Source: Brevibacterium picturae (GTDB lineage Bacteria > Actinomycetota > Actinomycetes > Actinomycetales > Brevibacteriaceae). From it: a stretch of 64,000 nucleotides of DNA. The number at the start of each line of letters is the position of its first letter. The first letter of the stretch is position 1. This document shows, one piece after another, positions 18,574 to 27,327 of this stretch. Under the pieces are notes generated by a model. The model was not told where the DNA came from. It saw only the letters and a program-made list of their open reading frames with translations, and made no database searches. The stretch lies in NCBI RefSeq assembly GCF_900105045.1, contig NZ_LT629739.1:1364001-1428000 (forward strand), read 5' to 3'. The position numbers and the translations under genes were made by a program.

Positions 18574-19166
18574 GCACGAGCCCCATGAGAACGACCGTCG
18601 AAACCGGTCCTCCGGACAACAGAGGAGCCGCTCTGACCGCCATCGGTCGCGCGGCAACACCTCCCGTGCCAGAGTCTGCGGATGGACCCAGCCTCGGTCG
18701 GCTCACTCACTCGACGCCGACCGTGGATCCGGGTTCCGCACTGATCGTCGGAACTCCAGAACTCGCACGTGACGTGCTCACGATTCGACCGGCCGTTGTG
18801 GGAATGCCGGGCATTCTCGCCGAGATGGCTTCGCTACCTGAGATCGACCTCCTCATCATCGACGCGGTCGCCTTCAGCCACGGGCCCTGGCTCGGTGCCG
18901 ACGACCATCAGTCCCGTCACCTCGCCGAGGAGATCTTCGAAGCAGGCAGACTGCTTCGTGCACGTGGAGATCAAACATGGTTCGTTCCGAACGGAACCCG
19001 CTTGGGAACGATGGGTGACCGGGTGCTGTCGACGTGCACGGCGAACTTCGCCGAGGTCTCGGAGGCTGACATAGAAGAAGGAGCGAATCAGTCGCCATTG
19101 TGGTCGCTCCTGGTGGACCTGGCGACAGGTGAGAACCCGCGCCGAAGTACTGGAGGAAATCGATGA
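18570..19166 (+). CDS. Unknown 198-residue protein, possibly a stand-alone copy of a domain in the next gene
   Basis: The ATG at 18570 overlaps the previous stop (ATGA) and the gene's own stop overlaps the next ATG (19163-19166). The first 50 residues are polar and low-complexity; residues about 55-185 alternate beta and alpha segments around ALIVGTPELARDVL, DLLIIDAVAF and LLRARGDQTWFVPNG. No catalytic motif is recognisable. A similar order of elements occurs within the 1522-residue neighbour at residues about 1036-1150 (DALIVDDSALAEP followed by DLARSFGVLGIFNSES), so this may be a free-standing paralogue of that domain. No signal peptide or membrane segment is seen; it is probably a cytoplasmic partner of the large transferases. 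Confidence 0.65.
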   Translation: MSTSPMRTTVETGPPDNRGAALTAIGRAATPPVPESADGPSLGRLTHSTPTVDPGSALIVGTPELARDVLTIRPAVVGMPGILAEMASLPEIDLLIIDAVAFSHGPWLGADDHQSRHLAEEIFEAGRLLRARGDQTWFVPNGTRLGTMGDRVLSTCTANFAEVSEADIEEGANQSPLWSLLVDLATGENPRRSTGGNR

Positions 19167-22100
19167 AGGCCGGAACACTGACGGCCCTCCTGGCCTGTGA
19201 CATCCGATACGACGCCGATCCGTTGGGAAAGGCGTGGATGGATTCCCTCGTCGCAGCACTGATCGCCCGCGGGTGGGTCGTTCATGTGCTCGTCCGGGAA
19301 GTCGACGCCGCGATCGACTATGAAAACATCCGGCGAGCTGGCGGGCAGATCCTCTCCCCGGGGGATGTCCCGGCCGACCATCGCGATGAACACGGTCACG
19401 CACCGCGCTTCCGAGCGCGCACGATCGTTCGCTCCACCACCGAGCTCACCCCCGACATCGTGGTGGTGCAAGGGCGCACCCTCAGCCGTTTCGTCGCTGG
19501 GTCGGGACACATCGACACGCGCTTATGGACGATTCCCCTGGATCACCCTTATACCGGCGGACGGTTCGACCACGCAGACTTCTCTGATCTCGCGACGATC
19601 GCCAAAACGTCGAACCGAATACTCGTCGCGGACGAGATCCAACGATCGACATTGGACTCCGAGTTTCCCGCTGCGTCCTCGAAGGTACGAATTCTTCCCC
19701 TGTTCGGGCAACTCTCCCATTCAATCGAATCGACAGACCTCAGCGAAGCAGCGGCACTGCACATCCATGAGGGACTGTTTGCCGATCATGACGTCGAAGC
19801 ATTCGAGCACCTCGGCTCCGCGCTTCGCGAACGTCGTCAGATTCCTCGCATCCACATACACGACGATCCGTCCGCCGCGGGACTATCAACCGCTTCGGAC
19901 CCCGGCAGCGCACAGTCGTACGGCCGTGCTGGGATTCTCAGAACACTCCCCGGCGTTGTTTCTTCAAATGCCGGGGCCGCCAGCGGATCGCTCGTCCTTC
20001 CCAGCGATCCCATTGCCCGACACTACGGACTTCTCCTGGCTCAGGCTCAGGGACGGTCGACGACCGATCTCGATCCGGCCGGCGGGTCTGCTTCGACTAG
20101 CTTGGTTTCGAATGGCCCGGATTCGAGCTGGCCGGATTCGAGTGATGAGGTGTCGGCTGATCTGGTGCCCGAGGATTTCCAGCCATCACTTGATCCACTG
20201 GATGAAGCCGCGGTCGAACCCATCGCAGCTGTGAACAGCCGACCGCTGAAAATGGTCATCGCCGGAAGCGACTTCAAATTCGCCGGTGACCTCGTCGAGA
20301 CGTTCCTCTCCGATCCCAGCTTCGATGTCCGATTCGATCTCTTCGACCACCATTCACACCCACAACCGAAGAAGAGTCGGCCCTACGTGGAATGGGCAGA
20401 GGTCATACTGGCCGAGTTCGCGGTGTACAACGCGATCTGGTATTCCCAGAAGGTGGCCTCCCACCAAACGCTGATCGTTCATCTGCACGGATTCGAACTG
20501 AACTCGGACTGGATCGCGGAGCTCGACATCGACAGAGTCGCTGCCGTCGTCGTGCCCTCAGAGTTCTACCGCCGGCGAGCACATGAGCTGAGAGGCTGGC
20601 CGCTCGACAAGCTGGTCGTCATCCCGAACTCAGTGAATCCCTTCGACCTCGTTCGTCCCAAACACGACGACGCACGCTTCCACCTCGGCCTGGTCGGAAT
20701 GGTTCCGATTCTCAAACGACCCGATCGTGCGCTTGACCTCTTGGAGCGTCTCACGGCAATCGATGACCGCTATATCCTGCACATCCGCGGGCACGCTCCT
20801 TGGAACTATTCGTGGGAATGGAAGAAGGCCGCCCACCAAGACGCCTATCGCGACTTCTACACTCGCCTCGGCCGACGGCCCGAACTCCAGCGTGCGATTG
20901 CGTTCGAACCATTCGCGCCCGACATGGGCAACTGGCTGCGCAAGATCGGCTGGATCCTCTCCCCCAGCAGTCGAGAAACCTTCCACCTCGCTGCCATCGA
21001 AGGGGCGACATCGGGGGCAGTGCCTCTGGCGTGGGAACGAGAGGGCGCTCAGGAGATCATCGGCGAGGAATGGACGTTTGCGTCAACAGACGAGATCCAT
21101 GAGTACATCCTCGCCCACAATGACACCGCGGATGGGCATTCCGCAGCGGCCGGACGAGCGCAGAAGCACGCCGAACGGTATCGCTCCGACACGGTCGGAC
21201 ACCGCTGGCGATCTGTGGTTCACGAGACCTTCAGCGGAGCCGCAAGAACCACCGCGGCCTCTGTTCCCAGCGGTGTCACGGGGAGTGTCTTCAGCGAGGT
21301 CGACGCCCTGGTCACTGCCGGAGAGTTCGACGAAGCCAAAGGTGCTCTGGACAGAAACATTCAGATCACGAAGAACGATGCGTCGAAGCTCAAGGACCTG
21401 GAGCTGTTCGTCCGCGGGGTGCTCGCGCTCGATACTCGGCGCACCGAACTGCTGCCCCCCAACAGTCCAACGGGTCAGTGCGCGCGTACATCACAGCAAG
21501 GAGGGGGCACCGAGACCTACGTTCTCATCTCTGCGCTGGCCACCGGCTCCAGCGGCTCGTCCCTCGTCACCGATCCCACTGTCGTGCCTGCGTCTCTGGG
21601 CATCGTTCCGTTCGGATACACGGGTGAGAGGCTCGCTGACGACGTTCGTGTCGCCGCGTACCGAACTGCAGCCGGCACTGCTCGCTCGGCAGCGGCGCAC
21701 TCGGGTCCGATCGTCACCGATGTATTGGAAGACCATCGTGATGCCTATGTGGCTGTGCGCCACGGTCTGCGCTTCGACAGATGGGTCGAAGCGGTCGCCT
21801 CCGAACTGCGCGACCACCTGGGCCGATTCGAATCGAGCCAGGTACTCATCGAGGGGCCGTGGCATACCGCCCTGCCCGCCGCTATTGCGGCAGTTCGAAT
21901 GGGACGACGCTTCGTCTGGGCACCGCCGGTCGAGTCGACGAAGAACGCAGTCGAAGCGATCAGCTCGAACCCCTACACGGGCGACATCAGAACGCAGTTC
22001 ATCGGTCTGCTCATTTCTCGCGCGGCAGCGGTGCTCGTTCCCGAAGCGCAAGGAAGTGTTGAGGAACCGTCAGTTCTGCACCGACAGATCCGCAATCGTG

Positions 22101-23731
22101 TCGACATGTCAGCCGTTCGCCGGACAGGCATTGCCTCTGCCGACACAGTGCGGTTCGACTCCCGCACTGTGGACCAGATCGAGGAGCTATCCGCGTCGCT
22201 GAATGGTTCTCATCCTCTCGGCGCGCTGAACTCTCCGATGCCGTCACCTGCCGGTGGCGACCGAACCCTGCGCCTGGCGGTTTTGGCCGATGAGCGATTC
22301 GTTCACCGCCTCAACTCCGCAGACGGAGTGGTCGAGGCGATGTCGTTGAACTCGTCAGCTGACCTTGATCCGTCGTTCGACGCACTGATCGTCGACGACA
22401 GCGCACTGGCCGAACCCCATTCGATGCCTGGAACCGGCACTCTCACACAGCGGATCCGCAGCCTGTTCGATCTGGCGCGTTCTTTCGGTGTCCTCGGGAT
22501 CTTCAACAGCGAGTCCAATGTCGGCGGTGTACGCTCGGCAACCACGGCCGCAGAGAAGGCCGATGCCCTGACAGGAACGCGCGCCCTGTTCGCCCTCGAG
22601 CTTTTGGCGCGCAATCCGAATTCGATCACCCGTGTCGGCTCCTCCTCACTCATGACCGGCAACGGTCCTGAACTCCGTGCGGCCCTGGCCGCCGTCGGGG
22701 TGGGAACTGTCGGTTCTGATCTCGAGCGCCGCCGGCCAACCGGGCAGAGCACGGATGGTGTTCGGGTCGATCCGGCCCGCTTGCGGATCACCGCCTCTGA
22801 CGGGGTCTCATTGGTCGTCGCCACCAGGCTCGGTGCTCAACGATTGCCGACCATGTTGGCCACGGTTGCTGCACAGACGATGCATCCGTCCCGCATGGAA
22901 CTGGTGATCGTTCACAACGGACCCGAGGATGGGACTCGTTCGGTGGTGGAGGCGTTTGCCGAGGCGAATCCGAAGCTGACTGTCCGGTATGCGCACTCCG
23001 ATATCGAAGGGGCATCACCAGCGCGCAATCTGGGTCTGGAACTGATCACTCGGGACTATGTGACGTTTGTCGACGATGATGACGAGATCGAGCACAACTA
23101 TGTCCTCAACATGTGGCTGTCGGCCGGCGATGACCTCGTCGTCGCAGCCCCGCTGCGCGACGTCACCGCGGAGGGGATCTCATTGACAGATCTCCCGAAC
23201 AACCGCCGATTGGCCAATCTCTCCGGCCGACGGATCGGTCTCAACCGAGCCTCCGGCCTGCTGGGCATGAACGCATGCAAGCTCATTCCTTCCCGCGTCG
23301 CACGGTCGATCCAGTATCCGACAGGTCTGCGCAGCGGAGAAGACGTCGCCTATATGAGCCAGCTCCTTCTGCACGACCTCGAACTCGTTCCTGCCGATAC
23401 GGCACCCGACTCCGCGTATGTTCGGCACATGCGACCCGATTCGGTCTCGAGAAGAGAACTCACCCGGGACTTCGCCGTCGACCAGCGCCTCGGCGTCATC
23501 ACCCAACTGGAGAGGGTCAGAGCTGGCGGACCGACGACGATTACCGGCTGCATCCGCGCACTGCAGATGGACCAGCTCAGCTTCATCGCACGCTATCTCA
23601 CTGAGAACCCTCACGAAGGTGAGGAAGTCATCGGCCGTGTGCTTCACTCCGGAGTGCCGACCTCGCAGCTCGCCGGACGATACAAGTCGATGCATTCTTT
23701 GGCCCTGAAGATCGAGAGTTCCCCCGTATGA
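19163..23731 (+). CDS. Giant multidomain glycosyltransferase (GT-B modules plus C-terminal GT2)
   Basis: The 1522-residue protein starts at ATG 19163 with GGAGG 7 nt upstream. Modules by eye: residues 1-200, half a GT-B-like domain (LLACDIRYDADPLGKAW); about 362-646, a full GT-B unit (KMVIAGSDFKFAGD, VIVHLHGFELNSDW-like segment, VVIPNSVNPFDL, LGLVGMVPILKRPDRAL, SPSSRETFHLAAIEGATSG with the donor-binding acidic residue); about 720-1000, a helical and Rossmann-like part (VLIEGPWHTALPAAIAAVRM); about 1036-1150, a domain similar to the preceding 198-residue protein; about 1215-1522, a GT2 domain (SLVVATRLGAQRLPTML, metal-binding DDDDE). It probably builds several linkages of one repeating unit at the cytoplasmic face. 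Its sugars are unknown. Confidence 0.82.
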   Translation: MKAGTLTALLACDIRYDADPLGKAWMDSLVAALIARGWVVHVLVREVDAAIDYENIRRAGGQILSPGDVPADHRDEHGHAPRFRARTIVRSTTELTPDIVVVQGRTLSRFVAGSGHIDTRLWTIPLDHPYTGGRFDHADFSDLATIAKTSNRILVADEIQRSTLDSEFPAASSKVRILPLFGQLSHSIESTDLSEAAALHIHEGLFADHDVEAFEHLGSALRERRQIPRIHIHDDPSAAGLSTASDPGSAQSYGRAGILRTLPGVVSSNAGAASGSLVLPSDPIARHYGLLLAQAQGRSTTDLDPAGGSASTSLVSNGPDSSWPDSSDEVSADLVPEDFQPSLDPLDEAAVEPIAAVNSRPLKMVIAGSDFKFAGDLVETFLSDPSFDVRFDLFDHHSHPQPKKSRPYVEWAEVILAEFAVYNAIWYSQKVASHQTLIVHLHGFELNSDWIAELDIDRVAAVVVPSEFYRRRAHELRGWPLDKLVVIPNSVNPFDLVRPKHDDARFHLGLVGMVPILKRPDRALDLLERLTAIDDRYILHIRGHAPWNYSWEWKKAAHQDAYRDFYTRLGRRPELQRAIAFEPFAPDMGNWLRKIGWILSPSSRETFHLAAIEGATSGAVPLAWEREGAQEIIGEEWTFASTDEIHEYILAHNDTADGHSAAAGRAQKHAERYRSDTVGHRWRSVVHETFSGAARTTAASVPSGVTGSVFSEVDALVTAGEFDEAKGALDRNIQITKNDASKLKDLELFVRGVLALDTRRTELLPPNSPTGQCARTSQQGGGTETYVLISALATGSSGSSLVTDPTVVPASLGIVPFGYTGERLADDVRVAAYRTAAGTARSAAAHSGPIVTDVLEDHRDAYVAVRHGLRFDRWVEAVASELRDHLGRFESSQVLIEGPWHTALPAAIAAVRMGRRFVWAPPVESTKNAVEAISSNPYTGDIRTQFIGLLISRAAAVLVPEAQGSVEEPSVLHRQIRNRVDMSAVRRTGIASADTVRFDSRTVDQIEELSASLNGSHPLGALNSPMPSPAGGDRTLRLAVLADERFVHRLNSADGVVEAMSLNSSADLDPSFDALIVDDSALAEPHSMPGTGTLTQRIRSLFDLARSFGVLGIFNSESNVGGVRSATTAAEKADALTGTRALFALELLARNPNSITRVGSSSLMTGNGPELRAALAAVGVGTVGSDLERRRPTGQSTDGVRVDPARLRITASDGVSLVVATRLGAQRLPTMLATVAAQTMHPSRMELVIVHNGPEDGTRSVVEAFAEANPKLTVRYAHSDIEGASPARNLGLELITRDYVTFVDDDDEIEHNYVLNMWLSAGDDLVVAAPLRDVTAEGISLTDLPNNRRLANLSGRRIGLNRASGLLGMNACKLIPSRVARSIQYPTGLRSGEDVAYMSQLLLHDLELVPADTAPDSAYVRHMRPDSVSRRELTRDFAVDQRLGVITQLERVRAGGPTTITGCIRALQMDQLSFIARYLTENPHEGEEVIGRVLHSGVPTSQLAGRYKSMHSLALKIESSPV

Positions 23732-25914
23732 CTGACAACCTCATCGAGCAGAAGCTGAAGCATCGTGGAGTCGTTCTCACCCTTGCCATGGATTCTCACC
23801 GACCTGCCCGAACCACTTCTCCGTCGTCGGGCGACAGGGAGTACCGGGCTGTCTACGGGCGGGGTGTGCTGTGGACCGACTCCGCGGTCATCTCCCTCGA
23901 CCACGGCCTGCCGGACGGCATGAGAAGCCAAGCAGTCCGTCACCAGTCCGGGCAGTGGTTCCTTCTCTTCCACCGTGCCAGCGACGACAGTTATCGGATC
24001 ATCACCGATCCCCTCGGCTACCATCGCCTGTACTATTCCTCATTTCGCCGAGGCGATGATCAGATCGTCGTCATCGGAGACAATCAGACCTCCGTTGTCG
24101 GCGAACTCCAACGCCTCGGCCGCCCGGTCGACATCGACTGGCCCATCGCGGCCTCACACCTGCTGAGCACACACACGATGATGCAGAGCAGCTTCTCGCA
24201 CCGCACCATGTACGCCGGGGTCCGATCGCTTCCTGCAGGCGCCGAGCTGGTCGTCGACCACGCCGGTGCGAAGGAGGAGCACAAGCATCTGTTCTCCGCC
24301 GCCTCCGATGCAGGCTACGACGACCTGCTGGAGGCAGGAATCGCGCGAGCGCAGGCGCAGATCCGGCTGCTTGCGGACAGCCAGGTGCCCGACAAGCGGC
24401 ACGCGCTCTCCGGCGGCCGCGACTCACGAATGGCCATGGCGATGACGGTCTCTGCCGGAGTCCACCGCGAATTCACCATGATGACTGCCGATCCGCGAAG
24501 AAGTCGGAAACCCAGCTCGCGAAAAGTGCTGGAACATGACCTCACCATTGCATCCGAACTGCGTCGCCACCTCGGAATGCAGTGGTCTCGAGAGAGCGGA
24601 ATCACCGGTGTCAGGCACGATGCCCACACAAGCTTGGACATCTTTCAAAGCCACGTTGCCGGGGCGCGCTTCGCATGGGCGGGAAGCGGAGCAACCACGT
24701 GGCCCGATGCACTGCGGGTCGAAGTCCACGGAGGCTCCGGTGAACTGCTGAGACGGGCTTACCAGAATATGCGGGACCATCCATCGTTCGGCGCACTCGA
24801 CGACCGTCCCGAGACCGTGGCAGCAGACGCGCGCGCACTCTTTCCCACACTGGTCACACACCATGGATATCTGCCGCAGGACATGGCCGAAGAAGCCGCA
24901 GAGGCATTCGCCGACAGCCTGGATCGTGACGCGGATCTGCCCATGTCGGAGCAGCTGAATATGCATTACGCGGCGTTTCGCAACAGAGACCATTTCGGGC
25001 AGATCAATCAGCAATTCGCAAGGAATTCGTTAAAGCTCTATCCGCTTGCGCAGCCAGAGTTCCTTCAAGCCTCACGTCTCATCGACCCGGACGATCGGAA
25101 CCGCGGAAGGGTCGCCTATGACATCATTCGGATGACCTATCCTCAGCTCAACGATTTCGCTTTCGACGACGGTCACTGGCCCGAACCGTTCCCGCTCACC
25201 GCACAGGTTCGCCGACACGGCACAGCGCCCTATGTCCCTGCCGATCATCGGGACTTCTTCGAGGGGGAGGACCTTGATACCGCACTCAGAGCGGCCACGC
25301 CGCTTCTCTCCGATCCCAAGCACCCCATCGCGCCTTTCGACGGCACCAGTGCCGCGGCGTCATTGGCCGCGAGCTCGGCAAGTGAGCTGTCCGATCTTGC
25401 TGACACACCATTGGAGAACCTGCATGCACTCATTCCCACTCTCATCGCACAGGGGAGACTGGTCGCGGGAAACACGGCTGCGAAGTTGGAGTCCATGACG
25501 GCAGTCTTCACCGGTCGCCATACCCCCTATGACTCGGTGCTGTTCACTTCCGGTCTGCCCGCGAACGGCTCAGTTCTATCCGCTGTCGGGTCATGGCACT
25601 CGGCCCCCGCCCCACCGGTGAGAGTTGCGCGCGATGAGCTTCTGGTATTCCACGTCGACCTCGAGCCCCATACCGACGAGGCAGTCGTCACCATTCGTTG
25701 CAATTCTGCCGCTGCGAACTCGGTCGAATGGGCGGTCTACCTGTATCAGGAACAGACCAAAATTGGCCAGAAATGGTACGACGATCGTCGCTCTGCGCGA
25801 TTCTCTTTAGCAGACGTGCCTGCCGGGACTCGAATCAGAGCACTCGTCTTCACCCGGGAGAAGGGACCGAGCAGTCGAGTGCATCGGAAGTTCAGCGCCT
25901 GGCGCACAATCTGA
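23728..25914 (+). CDS. Asparagine-synthetase-like ATP-dependent amide ligase
   Basis: The 728-residue protein starts at ATG 23728 (ATGA overlap with the preceding stop). Residues about 30-130 look like a degenerate class II glutamine amidotransferase domain (ITDPLGYHRLYYSSF matches the usual DPLGxxPLYY), but the N-terminus is MTDNLIEQK, lacking the catalytic Cys2, so glutamine hydrolysis there is unlikely. Residues about 220-480 contain the ATP-pyrophosphatase loop SGGRDSRMAM (SGGxDS) of the AsnB C-terminal domain. About 200 residues after that, including a beta-rich end, are unrecognised. The family activates a carboxylate as acyl-adenylate and forms an amide. In this operon the likely acceptor is a sugar carboxylate, such as ManNAcA made by WecC, or an amino sugar; this is inference. 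Confidence 0.8.
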   Translation: MTDNLIEQKLKHRGVVLTLAMDSHRPARTTSPSSGDREYRAVYGRGVLWTDSAVISLDHGLPDGMRSQAVRHQSGQWFLLFHRASDDSYRIITDPLGYHRLYYSSFRRGDDQIVVIGDNQTSVVGELQRLGRPVDIDWPIAASHLLSTHTMMQSSFSHRTMYAGVRSLPAGAELVVDHAGAKEEHKHLFSAASDAGYDDLLEAGIARAQAQIRLLADSQVPDKRHALSGGRDSRMAMAMTVSAGVHREFTMMTADPRRSRKPSSRKVLEHDLTIASELRRHLGMQWSRESGITGVRHDAHTSLDIFQSHVAGARFAWAGSGATTWPDALRVEVHGGSGELLRRAYQNMRDHPSFGALDDRPETVAADARALFPTLVTHHGYLPQDMAEEAAEAFADSLDRDADLPMSEQLNMHYAAFRNRDHFGQINQQFARNSLKLYPLAQPEFLQASRLIDPDDRNRGRVAYDIIRMTYPQLNDFAFDDGHWPEPFPLTAQVRRHGTAPYVPADHRDFFEGEDLDTALRAATPLLSDPKHPIAPFDGTSAAASLAASSASELSDLADTPLENLHALIPTLIAQGRLVAGNTAAKLESMTAVFTGRHTPYDSVLFTSGLPANGSVLSAVGSWHSAPAPPVRVARDELLVFHVDLEPHTDEAVVTIRCNSAAANSVEWAVYLYQEQTKIGQKWYDDRRSARFSLADVPAGTRIRALVFTREKGPSSRVHRKFSAWRTI

Positions 25915-25932
25915 CCAGAAAACGATCGAGGT

Positions 25933-27093
25933 TCAGTAGTGGAGACTCGACGGGGCGAACTCGCCGATGCGCTCTCCAACCCCCAGCAGCTCTTCGATGG
26001 CGGCAACGGACCGGTCGGCCGCCCGACCATCACCGTAGGGGTTGACCGCTTTGGCCATGGAATCGTAGGCCAGCACATCATCGAAGAGTCCGGCCACCTC
26101 GGCGACGATGAGATCCCTGTCGGTGCCGACGAGCTTCACGGAACCGGCGTCGACGGCTTCGGGACGTTCGGTGTTCTCACGCATGACGAGCACGGGCTTG
26201 CCGAGGCTGGGAGCCTCCTCCTGGATGCCGCCGGAGTCGGTGAGGATCACATCGGAGGCGGCCATCACCGTGGTGAACTCACCGTAGGACAGTGGTTCGG
26301 TGACGAGGACGTTGTCGAACTTCTCGACTCGAGGAAGCACGGCTTCGCGCACAAGTGGGTTGCGGTGGGCGGGCAGGAGGATGAGGAGCTCGGGCCGGTC
26401 TTCGGCGAGTTCGGCCAGGGCATCTCCGATGTTCTCCATCGCCGAACCGAGGTTCTCACGACGGTGAGTGGTCACCAGCAACTTCGGCCGATCAGCGGCA
26501 ACGTAGTCCCCGACGATGGGGTCGGTCGGTGCCACATTCATGTCCACGGCGAGGTGGAGGGCGTCGATAACGGTGTTGCCAGTGACGACGACATCGTCCG
26601 GGCTGATGCCCTCGGCGAGGAGGTTGTCCCGCGAGCCTGGGGTCGGTGCGAGGTGCAGTGCTGAGAGCTGGCTTGTCAGCTTGCGATTCGCCTCTTCCGG
26701 GAAGGGGCTCTGGAGATTGCCCGAGCGCAGTCCGGCCTCGAGGTGGATGACCGGAATGCCGCGGTTGAACGCCGCGATCGAGGCTCCCATCACGGTTGTC
26801 GTGTCGCCTTGGACGAGGACCGCATCCGGGGCCTCCTCTGCCAGGACGGTGTCGAGCTCACCGATGACGCGGGAGGCGATTCCGTTCAGCGTCTGGCCCT
26901 TGGCCATGATGTTGAGGTCCGTGTCGGGAACGATGCCGAAGAGATCATTGACCTGATCGAGCATCTCCCTGTGCTGGGCGGTGACAAGCGTGCGGGAGAG
27001 CAAGGCATTGCTGGCCTCAATGGCACGAATGAGAGGTGCCACCTTGATGGCCTCCGGCCTGGTGCCGAAGACGGTGAGGACTGTGGGGATCAA
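25933..27093 (-). CDS. wecB: UDP-N-acetylglucosamine 2-epimerase (non-hydrolysing)
   Basis: The 386-residue protein interconverts UDP-GlcNAc and UDP-ManNAc in the cytoplasm. Visible family motifs are VFGTRPEAIKVAPL at the N-terminus, VLVQGDTTTV, IHLEAGLRSG, and ILTDSGGIQEEAPSLGKPVL with the following NTERPE. I chose TTG at 27093 because AGGAG lies 5 nt upstream; a GTG at 27099 lies inside that ribosome site. It converges with the preceding operon (18-bp gap) and is divergent from wecC across a 234-bp gap. With wecC it should provide UDP-ManNAcA for the glycopolymer made by the flanking transferases. Confidence 0.95.
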   Translation of the reverse strand: MIPTVLTVFGTRPEAIKVAPLIRAIEASNALLSRTLVTAQHREMLDQVNDLFGIVPDTDLNIMAKGQTLNGIASRVIGELDTVLAEEAPDAVLVQGDTTTVMGASIAAFNRGIPVIHLEAGLRSGNLQSPFPEEANRKLTSQLSALHLAPTPGSRDNLLAEGISPDDVVVTGNTVIDALHLAVDMNVAPTDPIVGDYVAADRPKLLVTTHRRENLGSAMENIGDALAELAEDRPELLILLPAHRNPLVREAVLPRVEKFDNVLVTEPLSYGEFTTVMAASDVILTDSGGIQEEAPSLGKPVLVMRENTERPEAVDAGSVKLVGTDRDLIVAEVAGLFDDVLAYDSMAKAVNPYGDGRAADRSVAAIEELLGVGERIGEFAPSSLHY

Positions 27094-27327
27094 AAGCACT
27101 CCTGGTCAAAAAGGACTGGGCGACGCGGACACGCGGACGCGCCCCCATTATCCCATCACGTTTGGAACACAATCTCGCACCGCCAATCGACGCTTAACCG
27201 CTCATTCACCCACTATTGTCCCGATCGCCACACACACTGTCTTTCCATCGACCATTCTGATGTAGTTGCCTATTCTGCAATTCGGGTAACATCGGAATCT
27301 GTTCAGCAACCGTTTGGAGCACCATCC
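27094..27327. promoter_or_regulatory. wecB/wecC divergent promoter region
   Basis: These 234 bp lie between the two divergently read starts. Toward wecC, TTGCCT (27266-27271) followed about 15 bp later by TAACAT (27287-27292) is a plausible but short-spaced promoter. wecC is preceded by GGAG 10 nt before its ATG. A/T-rich patches are present at 27140-27180. No clear operator palindrome was found. Confidence 0.35.
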
